Shown here in pieces: positions 47,885 to 56,994 of a DNA stretch of 64,000 nucleotides. The stretch covers positions 27,742 through 91,741 of the forward strand of contig JADILV010000012.1 of NCBI GenBank assembly GCA_017695115.1. The letters are read 5' to 3'. Source of the stretch: Candidatus Cryptobacteroides avicola (GTDB taxonomy: Bacteria > Bacteroidota > Bacteroidia > Bacteroidales > UBA932). Position 1 is the first letter of the stretch; the number at the start of each line of letters is the position of its first letter. Below the pieces are notes generated by a model, which was given only the letters and a program-made list of their open reading frames with translations, was not told where the DNA came from and made no database searches. The translations under genes and the position numbers were made by a program.

Positions 47885-49450
47885 ATGAGAGATTTATATA
47901 TTACCAACACGCTTTCGAGGAAGAAAGAGCTTTTCGTTCCGCTGCAGGAAGGCCATGTAGGACTGTACGTATGCGGACCGACAGTATACGGCGACGCCCA
48001 TCTCGGTCATGCGAGACCGGGAATCACATACGACGTATTTGTCAGGATGCTTCGCCATCTCGGCTATAAAGTGCGCTATGTCAGAAACATAACGGATGTG
48101 GGACATCTTGAGCACGATGCCGATGAGGGCGAAGACAAGATAGCCAAAAAGGCAAGGCTGGAACAGCTGGAACCGATGGAGGTAGTCCAGACCTACACCC
48201 TGCGGTACCACGAAGCGATGAGGATGCTGAACGTAGCGCCTCCGTCCATAGAGCCCCGAGCGTCAGGACATATAATAGAGCAGATAGGGCTGGTGCAGAA
48301 GATACTGGACGCCGGCTACGCATATATCAGCAACGGATCGGTATATTTCGACGTGCAGAAATACGACCGGGACCACAGATACGGCATACTTTCAGGCCGC
48401 ACGCTGGACGAGACCAAGGAAGGGACCAGGGAACTGGACGGACAGGGCGACAAGCACGCTCCGTATGATTTCGCACTCTGGAAAAAGGCGTCTCCGGAGC
48501 ATATCATGAAATGGCCTTCTCCATGGAGCGAAGGATTCCCGGGCTGGCATCTGGAATGCTCTGCAATGAGCGAAAAATACCTCGGGAAAGAGTTTGATAT
48601 ACACGGTGGAGGGATGGACCTGATGTTCCCCCACCACGAATGCGAGCTGGCGCAGAACACGGCCTCAAGAGGCGAAGGCGGCGTGCGTTACTGGATGCAC
48701 AACAACATGATCACCATCAACGGCAAGAAGATGGGCAAGTCCCTCGGGAATTTCATTACCCTGCAGGAACTGTTCTCAGGATCACACAAGCTGCTGGAGC
48801 AGGCTTACTCTCCTATGACCGTCAGGTTCTTCATCCTCCAGGCTCATTACAGGAGCACTCTTGACTTCAGCAACGAGGCTCTGCAGGCGGCAGAAAAAGG
48901 GCTCCGCAGAGTCATGCAGGCTGCAAAGGACCTTCGGGAAATGGCTTCCGCCGCCGGGGTCGCATCGGAAGTACGGGGGACGGAAGGGCATGGACCCGGA
49001 GAACTGTCATACGGGGAATTCATCACCGACACCGCTCCGGAAAATTTCGACGGTGCTTCAGCCGAGATAAAGACATTGTGCGAAAATGTTTACGGGGCAC
49101 TGTGCGATGACCTCAACACTCCTGTAGCGATAGCACATATCTTCGATGCTGTAAGAATCATAAATTCGGCCAAAGACAGGAAGGCTTCCCTTACAAAAGA
49201 AGACCTCTGCACCCTCCTAAGACTTTTCGATGATATAGTTTTCGGCGTGCTCGGACTGAAAGACGAGGAAGCTGCAGGCGGAAAGGCAGAGAAGATCATA
49301 GACGGACTTATGGGAATGGTGTTGGAGGAGAGGAAGGCCGCCAAGGAGGCGAAGGACTGGGCCACCAGCGACCGTATCAGGGACGCCCTGAAGGCACTCG
49401 GCATCCAGATCAAGGACACCAAGGACGGCGCCACCTGGTCTGTCGAATAA
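47885..49450 (+). CDS. cysS: Cysteine--tRNA ligase
   Basis: Charges tRNA-Cys. The 521-residue class I synthetase has the zinc and HIGH region [17 protein letters not shown], the [15 protein letters not shown] and [18 protein letters not shown] segments with zinc ligands, and the KMSKS variant [11 protein letters not shown] stretch near residues 350-395 is less conserved and may be an insertion. It has its own promoter. Confidence 0.96.
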   Translation: MRDLYITNTLSRKKELFVPLQEGHVGLYVCGPTVYGDAHLGHARPGITYDVFVRMLRHLGYKVRYVRNITDVGHLEHDADEGEDKIAKKARLEQLEPMEVVQTYTLRYHEAMRMLNVAPPSIEPRASGHIIEQIGLVQKILDAGYAYISNGSVYFDVQKYDRDHRYGILSGRTLDETKEGTRELDGQGDKHAPYDFALWKKASPEHIMKWPSPWSEGFPGWHLECSAMSEKYLGKEFDIHGGGMDLMFPHHECELAQNTASRGEGGVRYWMHNNMITINGKKMGKSLGNFITLQELFSGSHKLLEQAYSPMTVRFFILQAHYRSTLDFSNEALQAAEKGLRRVMQAAKDLREMASAAGVASEVRGTEGHGPGELSYGEFITDTAPENFDGASAEIKTLCENVYGALCDDLNTPVAIAHIFDAVRIINSAKDRKASLTKEDLCTLLRLFDDIVFGVLGLKDEEAAGGKAEKIIDGLMGMVLEERKAAKEAKDWATSDRIRDALKALGIQIKDTKDGATWSVE

Positions 49451-49473
49451 GACGGCAAACGAATGACGAATAC

Positions 49474-49498
49474 CGCAGCATACTGATGTATGTGAGGA
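49474..49498 (+). repeat. Dispersed intergenic repeat, copy 2
   Basis: Matches the copy at 27175-27199 in 23 of 25 bases. It lies in the gap between cysS and the exonuclease gene. Downstream similarity (a shared GAAGT...TTTA pattern) suggests a larger unit. Confidence 0.7.
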
Positions 49499-49543
49499 TA
49501 TGAGGAGAGAAGTTTAACGCAGTTATTACAAAAAGAAATAAAA

Positions 49544-50305
49544 ATGGGGAGAATGAAATTCATTTCATGGAACGTAAACGGCCTCCGCGCCTGCGCCTCC
49601 AAAGGCTTCGCCGACAGTTTCAGACAGCTGGATGCCGACTTTTTCTGCCTGCAGGAAACGAAAATGCAGGAAGGACAGCTGGATATGGAATTCGAGGGGT
49701 ACAGGTCTTACTGGAACTATGCGGAGAAAAAAGGATATTCCGGGACTGCGGTATTCACAAAACATGAACCTGTGAATGTAACATACGGCATAGGCATTGG
49801 CGAGCATGACCATGAAGGCAGGGTCATCACGCTGAAAATGGATGATTTCTATCTTGTAAACGTATATACGCCCAACTCGCAGGATGAACTTGCGCGACTG
49901 GATTACAGGATGAAATGGGAAGACGATTTCAGGAACTATCTTCTCGGACTTGAAAAGAACAAGCCTGTGATCGTATGCGGCGACCTCAATGTAGCACATA
50001 AGGAAATAGACCTTAAGAATCCGAAGACCAACAGGAGGAATGCAGGCTTCACGGACGAGGAAAGAGCCAAATTCTCCACTTTATTGGAAAGCGGATTCAT
50101 TGACACCTTCCGGTACTTCTATCCTGATGCAGAAGGCATATATTCCTGGTGGTCATACAGATTCAGGTCCAGAGAAAAGAATGCGGGGTGGAGGATCGAC
50201 TATTTTCTGGTATCCAAGGGCCTGCAGGACAGGATAGAAGGGGCGGCAATCCATAACGAGATATTCGGTTCGGACCACTGCCCCGTAGAACTGACATTAA
50301 ACTAA
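49544..50305 (+). CDS. xth: Exodeoxyribonuclease III / AP endonuclease
   Basis: A base-excision-repair endonuclease. The 253-residue protein has SWNVNGLRA, FCLQETKMQ (catalytic Glu), CGDLNVAHKEIDL and SDHCPVELTL (catalytic Asp-His). An internal ATG at 49553 gives the more typical start MKFISWNVNG. Its stop overlaps by four bases with the convergent beta-barrel gene. Confidence 0.95.
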   Translation: MGRMKFISWNVNGLRACASKGFADSFRQLDADFFCLQETKMQEGQLDMEFEGYRSYWNYAEKKGYSGTAVFTKHEPVNVTYGIGIGEHDHEGRVITLKMDDFYLVNVYTPNSQDELARLDYRMKWEDDFRNYLLGLEKNKPVIVCGDLNVAHKEIDLKNPKTNRRNAGFTDEERAKFSTLLESGFIDTFRYFYPDAEGIYSWWSYRFRSREKNAGWRIDYFLVSKGLQDRIEGAAIHNEIFGSDHCPVELTLN

Positions 50306-52887
50306 AGTCTGGATTCTTCATCAAGACTACCCACATTACGATGACGCTGCTGCCCGTTTGACCCGAACCTCCAGGTGAAGGCTACGGTCGCACCGCCCTG
50401 GGTCTGGCGCTGGACGATAGAATACGTCCTTATACCGTTGTTCTCCATATAAATATCGCTGTCACCGGTATTCAATATATCATAGACATACAGGGCCAGA
50501 GTGCCTTTCCCGTCCCAAAGGGTCTTGATCAGGCTGACATTGAGCTGGCCGAGGGCCTTCATATTGAAATATCCGGCCGACTGCGGAGTCGACATCCATC
50601 CGTCGAGTCCGAATTTGAAGTCCTTGGGCAGGAAGAAAGTCGTTGCCATATATGCATTGAGACTGTTCATTTCATTGCTGTACGGCTCTCCGTACACCTG
50701 CTGTGCGAGCTCGTCATAAGCGATGAACTTGCAGTAAGAATAAGTCAGGTTCGCCGTAAGGTTCCACCATTTTGTGAGCGGAAGCTCTGAAAGGGAAACG
50801 GTCGTGTATGCGGTATGCTGGACTCCGGCATTGGAATATATCAGTCCCATCACTCCTGTCGACCGGTCCAGGTTCGGGGTCTGTATGTCGCTGAAATTGG
50901 TAGTAAAGTTGTACCCGGCAGAGACGGACAACCTGCTGAACAGGACAGCCGTCAGGGAAGCGTTGTGGCTGTACGAAGGCTCCAGCTCTATGTTTCCCTG
51001 GGTGTATGAAGTAGCCGAAGCATAGTCCTTGAACGGATTGAGCTGCCAGTATTTCGGTCTGCTGATACGGTATGAGTAGCTGGCTGACAATATTGCCTTC
51101 TGCGAAGGCGTATAGCTCAGGAATACGCTCGGAAAAAAATCGAAATAGTCCTTGTGGCTCTGCCTGCTCTGCTCGGAGGTCATGAGCCAGTCACCGTCCT
51201 GCACCGTATATTCTCCCCTTACCCCCGCCTGGGCGTTCCATTTGTCAGAAAACTTCTTCGCTATATTGAAATATCCTGCATAGACCTGCTCGTCATAGGT
51301 AAAGTCGTTCCGTTCGGAAAGAGAGCCCCGGCCTTGCGCAATAAAATCATAGTCATACTTGCCGTACCGGTTTTTCGTAGACGAATACGCAGCCTTGACA
51401 CCGGCTTCTATCCTGCCCGTCTGGGAAAAGACCGCCTGCGAGTAATCCGCCTTGAAGGAATAGAGGTCCAGGACATTGCGCGTATTGTCATCGAAACCAT
51501 AGCTTTCCACACCGTCCTCCTCCGCTTCTTCGGAAAGGAAGGAATATTCGTTCCGCTGGCTTCCGATGACACGTCTGTCAGTCCTGTAATAATCGGCATT
51601 CAGTGTCAGCTCCTGATTCTTATCCTCGTCGAAGGTCCTGGTATAGTTGAGGTTAAGAGAGTAGGACGGGTTGTGTCCTTCAGAACGGTCGCGGCCCGAC
51701 AAGCTGCTGTACAGCTTTTCCGCCGCAGTTCCGGCATCGACATAATTGTCTATGGTATAGGGAGTGACTTCCCTGTCCTTTTCATCCGTTGCAGAGAAGC
51801 GGAATATGACCCCGAGGATATCCCTGTCCGATATGTTCCAGTCATTACCGAGCCTTACATTATGCGAAAGCCACGTGCTCCGGCTCGATGTCACGCTTTC
51901 TTCACGCATGGGACGGTCAGTACCATAGAGTTTTGTCTGGTCAGCCTCGAATCCGTACCCGCTGTAGACGGGAGTGTAATGGAAATAAGTATTGGTCTTG
52001 TCCGTGCGGTACATGACATTGGCGGAAATGCTGCTGTTGGCAAGCACTCCGGGGGCATACCTCACGCCGAGACGCGTCCCGACAGTATCGCTCAGGCCTT
52101 TCAGGAAAGCTTTCCTGGTCTTGATATTGATGATCCCTCCGCTGCCTTCTGCATCATACCTGGCAGAAGGGTTGGTGATAAGTTCCACTTTTTCAATGGA
52201 TGACCCTTCGCTTCCTTTCAGATAGGCCTCCAGGTCGGTCCCTGACATGTTGGACGGGCGCCCGTCAATCCATACGGCTACCGCACTGCCGTTTAGCTTG
52301 ATATTGCCGTCATTGTCGACTGTCACTCCCGGTGAGCTTTTAAGCACATCCAGAGCATCACCCGTCTGGGCCACAGCCAGCTCGGACACGTTCAGAACCA
52401 GACGGTCAAACTGGTGTTCTATCAGGGGCCTGTCTCCGGACACCGTAGCCCCTTCCAGCATCTGCGTGTCCTCTTCCAGCGCGACAGGGCCGAGCTCCAT
52501 CACCCCGCCTCTGACCGTACGTCCGGGAAGGCCGGCTCCGTCCTGCCTGCCGCCTGCCGCCGGTTCCAGATCCAGAAAGCTGAAAGATTTTTCCTTATAC
52601 CCCACCAGTGAAAACACCAGTCTGTTTGTCATGGAAGAGCGGCTCCTGTCGGAGATCCTTATCGAATAAGTGCCTGTCGAGTCCGTCGTGGCTCCGGCAG
52701 ATACTCTTCCGGAAGTATCAGCCAGCGCCACTGTCACGAACTCCAGAGGCTTCCCGGTCCCTGCTTCTATGACTGTACCTTTCAGGGCCAGAACCTTCTC
52801 CGGCTGTGGCTTCGGGGAAGCCGAAATTCCAGAACAAACAAAAACGGACATCAGTCCCGCAATCAGACATTTCATATTCTTTTCCAT
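50302..52887 (-). CDS. Outer membrane beta-barrel protein with carboxypeptidase-like domain
   Basis: A 861-residue outer-membrane protein. The start at 52887 gives a signal peptide; the longer frame overlaps the upstream gene. After the signal comes a carboxypeptidase regulatory-like domain (about residues 30-125; GTVIEAGTGKPLEFVTVAL), a plug-like region (GTVDNDG to GGIINIKTRKAF), and a large barrel (outer membrane beta-barrel family, OMP_b-brl_3). It resembles TonB-dependent receptors but lacks a SusD partner or obvious TonB box. Its ligand is unknown. Confidence 0.87.
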   Translation of the reverse strand: MEKNMKCLIAGLMSVFVCSGISASPKPQPEKVLALKGTVIEAGTGKPLEFVTVALADTSGRVSAGATTDSTGTYSIRISDRSRSSMTNRLVFSLVGYKEKSFSFLDLEPAAGGRQDGAGLPGRTVRGGVMELGPVALEEDTQMLEGATVSGDRPLIEHQFDRLVLNVSELAVAQTGDALDVLKSSPGVTVDNDGNIKLNGSAVAVWIDGRPSNMSGTDLEAYLKGSEGSSIEKVELITNPSARYDAEGSGGIINIKTRKAFLKGLSDTVGTRLGVRYAPGVLANSSISANVMYRTDKTNTYFHYTPVYSGYGFEADQTKLYGTDRPMREESVTSSRSTWLSHNVRLGNDWNISDRDILGVIFRFSATDEKDREVTPYTIDNYVDAGTAAEKLYSSLSGRDRSEGHNPSYSLNLNYTRTFDEDKNQELTLNADYYRTDRRVIGSQRNEYSFLSEEAEEDGVESYGFDDNTRNVLDLYSFKADYSQAVFSQTGRIEAGVKAAYSSTKNRYGKYDYDFIAQGRGSLSERNDFTYDEQVYAGYFNIAKKFSDKWNAQAGVRGEYTVQDGDWLMTSEQSRQSHKDYFDFFPSVFLSYTPSQKAILSASYSYRISRPKYWQLNPFKDYASATSYTQGNIELEPSYSHNASLTAVLFSRLSVSAGYNFTTNFSDIQTPNLDRSTGVMGLIYSNAGVQHTAYTTVSLSELPLTKWWNLTANLTYSYCKFIAYDELAQQVYGEPYSNEMNSLNAYMATTFFLPKDFKFGLDGWMSTPQSAGYFNMKALGQLNVSLIKTLWDGKGTLALYVYDILNTGDSDIYMENNGIRTYSIVQRQTQGGATVAFTWRFGSNGQQRHRNVGSLDEESRL

Positions 52888-53011
52888 ATTTTTCCGTTCT
52901 ACGACAGTCCCGAAGGACCTTGGATTATCACATGCCGGAATAACGGCACATTGGTATTTGCATGCGATAATGAGACGGATGGAACAGAAAAAATGTTGCG
53001 GTAAAAATGAT

Positions 53012-54070
53012 TTATTCTTTCCTGTCCTTTCGGCAAAGAGCCTCATAGAGATACGACCCGCCACCGCAGACAGCCATTGTAATAGCCTGTGATTCATGCG
53101 AAAGGGTGGCGAAGATGATACCCAGTTCAAACGGGATTCCGTAGATAGTGCTCAATGCGATAGATACGACGAAATGGAAAGCGCCGAATCCTCCCGGCAC
53201 AGGCACGAGCCATCCGAGACTCCCGGCCACCATCAGGAACAGGGCGTCGACAATATTCAGGGCGTCAAGATCCGGCAGAGCCCACATCGTAGAAGCGCTC
53301 ATAAGCCAGTACATGGCCCATATTATTGCCGTGTAGGCGATGAAAAGCCATTTATGAGGCATCTTCATGCAGCTGCCTACCCCCTGAAGAAGTCCGCGGC
53401 AAACGGAAAAGAGCCTGCGGCAGAATGCATTGTTGTTCCTGTACTTGATTATCAGGAATATCATCGAGACAATGATGACAACGGCTGAAAGGACAAGCCA
53501 CCATACGCTGAATGAAATGGATTTCTCCAACGGGGTCCACATCTTTTCAGCGAAAAAAGACCCGAACTTATCCCAGCGGAAAGCCAGAAGGCCGAGCAGG
53601 AAAATCAGCATGGTCACCATATCCCAGCTTCTTTCGAGGACGACCGTTCCGAGCACTTTTTCATACGAGGCAAGCCTTCGGGTATCCATGCTGCCGTTCC
53701 CGTCCTGAGGGGAATCCGGACCGGATCCCTTGACAACGGCCGAATTTCCCGTTATGACACCGCACCTGACGAATTCTCCGATCCTGGGAAAGACAAAGTT
53801 GGCTATATAGCCTATGTTCACCGCGTTAAAAGTCGTCATGCGCTTGATAGAAGGATCTATAGGCAGCAGCAGTTCACGCCACCGGAGTCCCCTGAGATAG
53901 AAAGCGACAATGCTTGCCGCCATGGAAAGCAGTATATATTCCCATCTGCAGGACCTCAGTCCTGCAATGAAGTCATCCCATTTCACGCCCTTGAATGAAA
54001 ACCACATCAGGACCAGGGCGATTGACAGCGATATGACATATTTTAAGGATTTGGAATAGCTGCCGCTCAT
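53012..54070 (-). CDS. UPF0104/lysylphosphatidylglycerol synthase-type membrane protein
   Basis: A 352-residue polytopic protein with about eight helices and the UPF0104 signature: RGLRWRELL near residue 64, NIGYIANFVFPRIGEFVRC and, near the C-terminus, GSLGWLVPVPGGFGAFHFVV. Related membrane domains occur in MprF flippases; the substrate of this group is not known. It overlaps no neighbours and lies upstream of the beta-barrel gene on the same strand. Confidence 0.85.
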   Translation of the reverse strand: MSGSYSKSLKYVISLSIALVLMWFSFKGVKWDDFIAGLRSCRWEYILLSMAASIVAFYLRGLRWRELLLPIDPSIKRMTTFNAVNIGYIANFVFPRIGEFVRCGVITGNSAVVKGSGPDSPQDGNGSMDTRRLASYEKVLGTVVLERSWDMVTMLIFLLGLLAFRWDKFGSFFAEKMWTPLEKSISFSVWWLVLSAVVIIVSMIFLIIKYRNNNAFCRRLFSVCRGLLQGVGSCMKMPHKWLFIAYTAIIWAMYWLMSASTMWALPDLDALNIVDALFLMVAGSLGWLVPVPGGFGAFHFVVSIALSTIYGIPFELGIIFATLSHESQAITMAVCGGGSYLYEALCRKDRKE

Positions 54071-54125
54071 CTTGCCGTTAATATTGTCCGTCCCCGGACG
54101 GACTGCAAATTTACTATTTTTTATA

Positions 54126-54133
54126 TATCTTTG
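54126..54133 (+). promoter_or_regulatory. Candidate -7 element for the PfkB-kinase run
   Basis: TATCTTTG matches the -7 consensus, 23 bases before the kinase start. The -33 region is weak. Confidence 0.5.
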
Positions 54134-54156
54134 TAGGTTGTACTAATTTTTCTGCA

Positions 54157-55152
54157 ATGAAATCGATACTGGGCATGGGCAACGCACTGACAGACATCCT
54201 CGCCGTGCTTCCCGACGACTCTTTCCTCAGACAGTTCCACCTTCCGAAAGGGAGCATGCAGCATGTGGACATGGAAACCGGAGACAAGATCTGGCAGACC
54301 CTCAAACCTATGGGCGTGCAGTATGTAGCCGGCGGTTCAGCTGCAAACACCATTACCGGAACCGCCATATTCGGGATGAAATCGGGATTCATAGGGAAGG
54401 TAGGAGATGACGAGCTCGGACACCTGTTCAAGAGCGACCAGGAACAGTACGGAATAAAATCCACGTTGCTCAAAGGGACCAGTTCTTCCGGAAGGGCAAT
54501 GGTTTTCATCACCGCGCCCAATGCAGAGAGGACATTCGCGGTATATCTCGGCGCCGCACTTGAACTCGGTCCGGATGACCTCAGAAAAGAATATTTCGAA
54601 GGATACGATTATTTCCATATAGAAGGGTATCTGGTCCAGAACCAGAAACTTATCCGTAAAGCCGTGGAAATGGCGAAGGAGGCCGGATGCATAATATCCA
54701 TGGATATGGCTTCATACAATGTGGTAGAGTCCAACGAGGCTTTCCTGCATGATATCGTGGACAAATACGTGGATATAGTGTTTGCGAACGAAAGCGAGGC
54801 GAAGTCTTTCACTCGTCTGGAGCCGCGCGAAGCCCTGGACGAACTGGCAAGGCATTGCGGCATCGCCGTCGTGAAAATCGGCAAAGACGGTTCCATGCTC
54901 AAATGCGGCGACGAATACCATTATATAGAAGCGTGGCCGGCCGATACCGTCGACGCCACAGGAGCCGGGGATACTTACGCAGCCGGATTCCTGTATGCGC
55001 ACTCATTAGGCATGCCGCTAAGGGTCTGCGGAGAAGTCGGGTCCATCATAGCCGCCAAAGTAGTAGAGGTGATAGGTACAAAAATCGACATACCGAGATG
55101 GAAAGCGGCAAAACAGGAAATCCGGGCACTGATTGCAGAAAACTCTAAATAA
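54157..55152 (+). CDS. PfkB-family carbohydrate/adenosine kinase
   Basis: The 331-residue ribokinase-fold protein has GNALTDILA, the early motif VAGGSAANTITG, GKVGDDELG and the catalytic motif DATGAGDTYAAGF near residue 270. The overall layout is closest to the adenosine kinase-like subgroup. The substrate is not set by the motifs. Two small genes follow in the same direction (gaps 9 and 34 bases). Confidence 0.88.
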   Translation: MKSILGMGNALTDILAVLPDDSFLRQFHLPKGSMQHVDMETGDKIWQTLKPMGVQYVAGGSAANTITGTAIFGMKSGFIGKVGDDELGHLFKSDQEQYGIKSTLLKGTSSSGRAMVFITAPNAERTFAVYLGAALELGPDDLRKEYFEGYDYFHIEGYLVQNQKLIRKAVEMAKEAGCIISMDMASYNVVESNEAFLHDIVDKYVDIVFANESEAKSFTRLEPREALDELARHCGIAVVKIGKDGSMLKCGDEYHYIEAWPADTVDATGAGDTYAAGFLYAHSLGMPLRVCGEVGSIIAAKVVEVIGTKIDIPRWKAAKQEIRALIAENSK

Positions 55153-55161
55153 TCCGCATAT

Positions 55162-55698
55162 ATGGTCTCTCCGCTCAGGAAATTCTTCCGCACCAAAGCA
55201 CTGAAAAAATACGCATCCGGAATAAGGACCGGCATAATCCCGCTCTCCTTGATGCGCGATGTCTTCATACTTATCGACAGCAGGGACCAAAATGCGGCGA
55301 CCTGTGTAGCGTTGATTAAAGAATTCTTCCACAGAAACGGCATAAAGCCGGATATATTCTATATAGATACAGGAACCTGCAAAGGAAGGAAAAAACGTCT
55401 GGACACCGATCCCATGTACACATTCCAGAAAAAGGACCTGAACTGGTACGGAAGGCTCCGGAAAAATGTCCTGCAATCTTTCCTGACGGCCGGACAGGAC
55501 CTCTACATCGACCTTACCATCCGCAATGACTTCCCCGTCAGATTCATAGGGACGGCCATACCGGCAAAATTCAAAGTAGGCTGCACCGGAAAGGGAAAGA
55601 ACATTTTTGACATGACCATCACGACCCCGTCCGGTTCCGAAGTGTCATCTACGGAACTGTTCCGAGGGATCTCCGCACTGCTCATGTCTGTAAAATAA
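55162..55698 (+). CDS. Conserved Bacteroidota protein (DUF6913-like)
   Basis: A 178-residue soluble protein that starts with a basic helix and contains DLYIDLTIRNDFPVRFIGTAIPAKFKVGC and a tail with FDMTIT. It resembles a small Bacteroidota family, probably DUF6913, by recollection. No catalytic motif is evident. It lies 9 bases after the kinase and so is probably co-transcribed. Confidence 0.65.
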   Translation: MVSPLRKFFRTKALKKYASGIRTGIIPLSLMRDVFILIDSRDQNAATCVALIKEFFHRNGIKPDIFYIDTGTCKGRKKRLDTDPMYTFQKKDLNWYGRLRKNVLQSFLTAGQDLYIDLTIRNDFPVRFIGTAIPAKFKVGCTGKGKNIFDMTITTPSGSEVSSTELFRGISALLMSVK

Positions 55699-55732
55699 TT
55701 CATATCATACAATATAAAATCGAATAATACCG

Positions 55733-56704
55733 ATGAAGAATATTTTCAATTATCTAATGGTCACGGTAAAAGGCATCTGCATGGGTGCCGCCGATGTGAT
55801 TCCGGGAGTATCCGGAGGCACGATAGCCTTCATGACCGGTATCTATGACACACTCGTAGGCTCGATCAGTTCCATCAACATGACTGCCGTCAGGCTGCTG
55901 TTCACCGGCAAGTTCGGACAGTTCTGGAAACATATCAACGGAAATTTCCTGCTGTCGCTTGTAGCCGGTATACTGGTGAGCATACTTTCACTGGCCAAAC
56001 TGATGCAGTACCTGCTCAACTACCATCCCATCCAGACGTGGGCCTTCTTTTTCGGACTGATCGTAGCATCATCGATCTTCATTCTCAAAGGGATAGACAA
56101 CTGGAAAGTCAAAGATTTCATACAGCTCGTTTTCGGTATAGCCTTGGGTGTGGTCATCTGCACGCTCTCCCCTACCGAAACGCCCGACGGACTCTGGTTC
56201 ATATTCATCAGCGGAGCCATCGCCATCTGCGCCATGATTCTCCCCGGGATATCGGGAAGTTTCATACTGCTGATACTGGGCAAGTACGAATACATGATGG
56301 GAACGATAGCCGACATCGTCTCAGGAAAAGGAAACCTGACGGACTTCGCCGTGGTAGTCGTTTTCGTGCTCGGAGCCCTCATAGGGATCATAGCATTCTC
56401 AAAGTTCCTCCACTGGCTGCTGGAACGCTACCACCGCCCTACCCTGCTTGTGCTTGCAGGCTTCATAATCGGGTCCCTGGTGAAAGTATGGCCATGGAGC
56501 AATATGCCCGACATCATCTGCTCCCAGTTCCCTGAAGCGGCCGCTCTCATGGAAACTGCGGGAAGCGACAAGGTTATAGAAATGTTCTCCACACAGATAG
56601 ATCCGCATATCTGGGGAGCCGTGATTTTCGCTCTGGTCGGATTCCTGCTTGTGATAGGGATAGAAATCGCCACCAATATGATAAGGAAGAAAGCACGCGG
56701 ATAA
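55733..56704 (+). CDS. DUF368 membrane protein (PopT-type undecaprenyl phosphate transporter)
   Basis: The 323-residue, roughly eight-helix protein has the DUF368 opening GICMGAADVIPGVSGGTIAF and a second similar GAIAICAMILPGISGSFILL segment, an internal repeat of the fold. DUF368 proteins (PopT) flip undecaprenyl phosphate back to the cytoplasmic face for cell-wall recycling. Specific evidence for this member is only by family. Confidence 0.9.
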   Translation: MKNIFNYLMVTVKGICMGAADVIPGVSGGTIAFMTGIYDTLVGSISSINMTAVRLLFTGKFGQFWKHINGNFLLSLVAGILVSILSLAKLMQYLLNYHPIQTWAFFFGLIVASSIFILKGIDNWKVKDFIQLVFGIALGVVICTLSPTETPDGLWFIFISGAIAICAMILPGISGSFILLILGKYEYMMGTIADIVSGKGNLTDFAVVVVFVLGALIGIIAFSKFLHWLLERYHRPTLLVLAGFIIGSLVKVWPWSNMPDIICSQFPEAAALMETAGSDKVIEMFSTQIDPHIWGAVIFALVGFLLVIGIEIATNMIRKKARG

Positions 56705-56733
56705 TCCTTTTGGCAGCGTAAAACGAATTTTCA

Positions 56734-56764
56734 TTTGCCAATCAAATAAAAAACACTATCTTTG
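56734..56764 (+). promoter_or_regulatory. tRNA-Arg promoter
   Basis: TTTG at 56734-56737 and TATCTTTG at 56757-56764 with an exact 19-base spacer. Confidence 0.8.
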
Positions 56765-56807
56765 CACCCACTTTCGCTCCCATGGCAAATGAGCAAAGAT
56801 AAAGGCC

Positions 56808-56881
56808 GGTCCGGTAGCTCAGCTGGATAGAGCAACAGCCTTCTAAGCTGTGGGTCTTGGGTTCGAATCCCAACCGGATCA
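56808..56881 (+). tRNA. tRNA-Arg (anticodon TCT)
   Basis: A 74-base cloverleaf: acceptor GGTCCGG/CCGGATC, D-arm GCTC/GAGC, anticodon stem ACAGC/GCTGT around CTTCTAA, T-arm TTGGG/CCCAA around TTCGAAT. CCA is not encoded. It marks the left edge of a mobile element with an integrase starting 114 bases downstream. Confidence 0.96.
56857..56881 (+). other. Candidate attachment site (tRNA-Arg 3' end)
   Basis: tRNA 3' ends are common targets of tyrosine integrases, and the integrase gene is adjacent and points away. The matching copy expected at the far end of the element is not in this window, so the assignment is inferred. Confidence 0.4.
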
Positions 56882-56892
56882 CTTTCAGAATC

Positions 56893-56922
56893 AAGCAGTT
56901 ACAGAGATGTGACTGCTTTTTT
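56893..56922 (+). terminator. Terminator after tRNA-Arg
   Basis: A 10-pair stem AAGCAGTTAC with GTGACTGCTT (one G-T pair), a 6-base loop and a T-tract, starting 11 bases after the tRNA. Confidence 0.85.
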
Positions 56923-56965
56923 GTTATGCTGAAATATCGCTGTTTTGGTGGCTTCTGACACATTC

Positions 56966-56986
56966 ATGTTAGCAGATATGTTAGCA
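56966..56986 (+). repeat. Short direct repeats before the integrase
   Basis: ATGTTAGCA occurs at 56966-56974 and 56978-56986 (12-base period), and ATGTTA recurs at the integrase start codon. They may bind integrase or a regulator. Confidence 0.4.
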
Positions 56987-56994
56987 AAAATCTT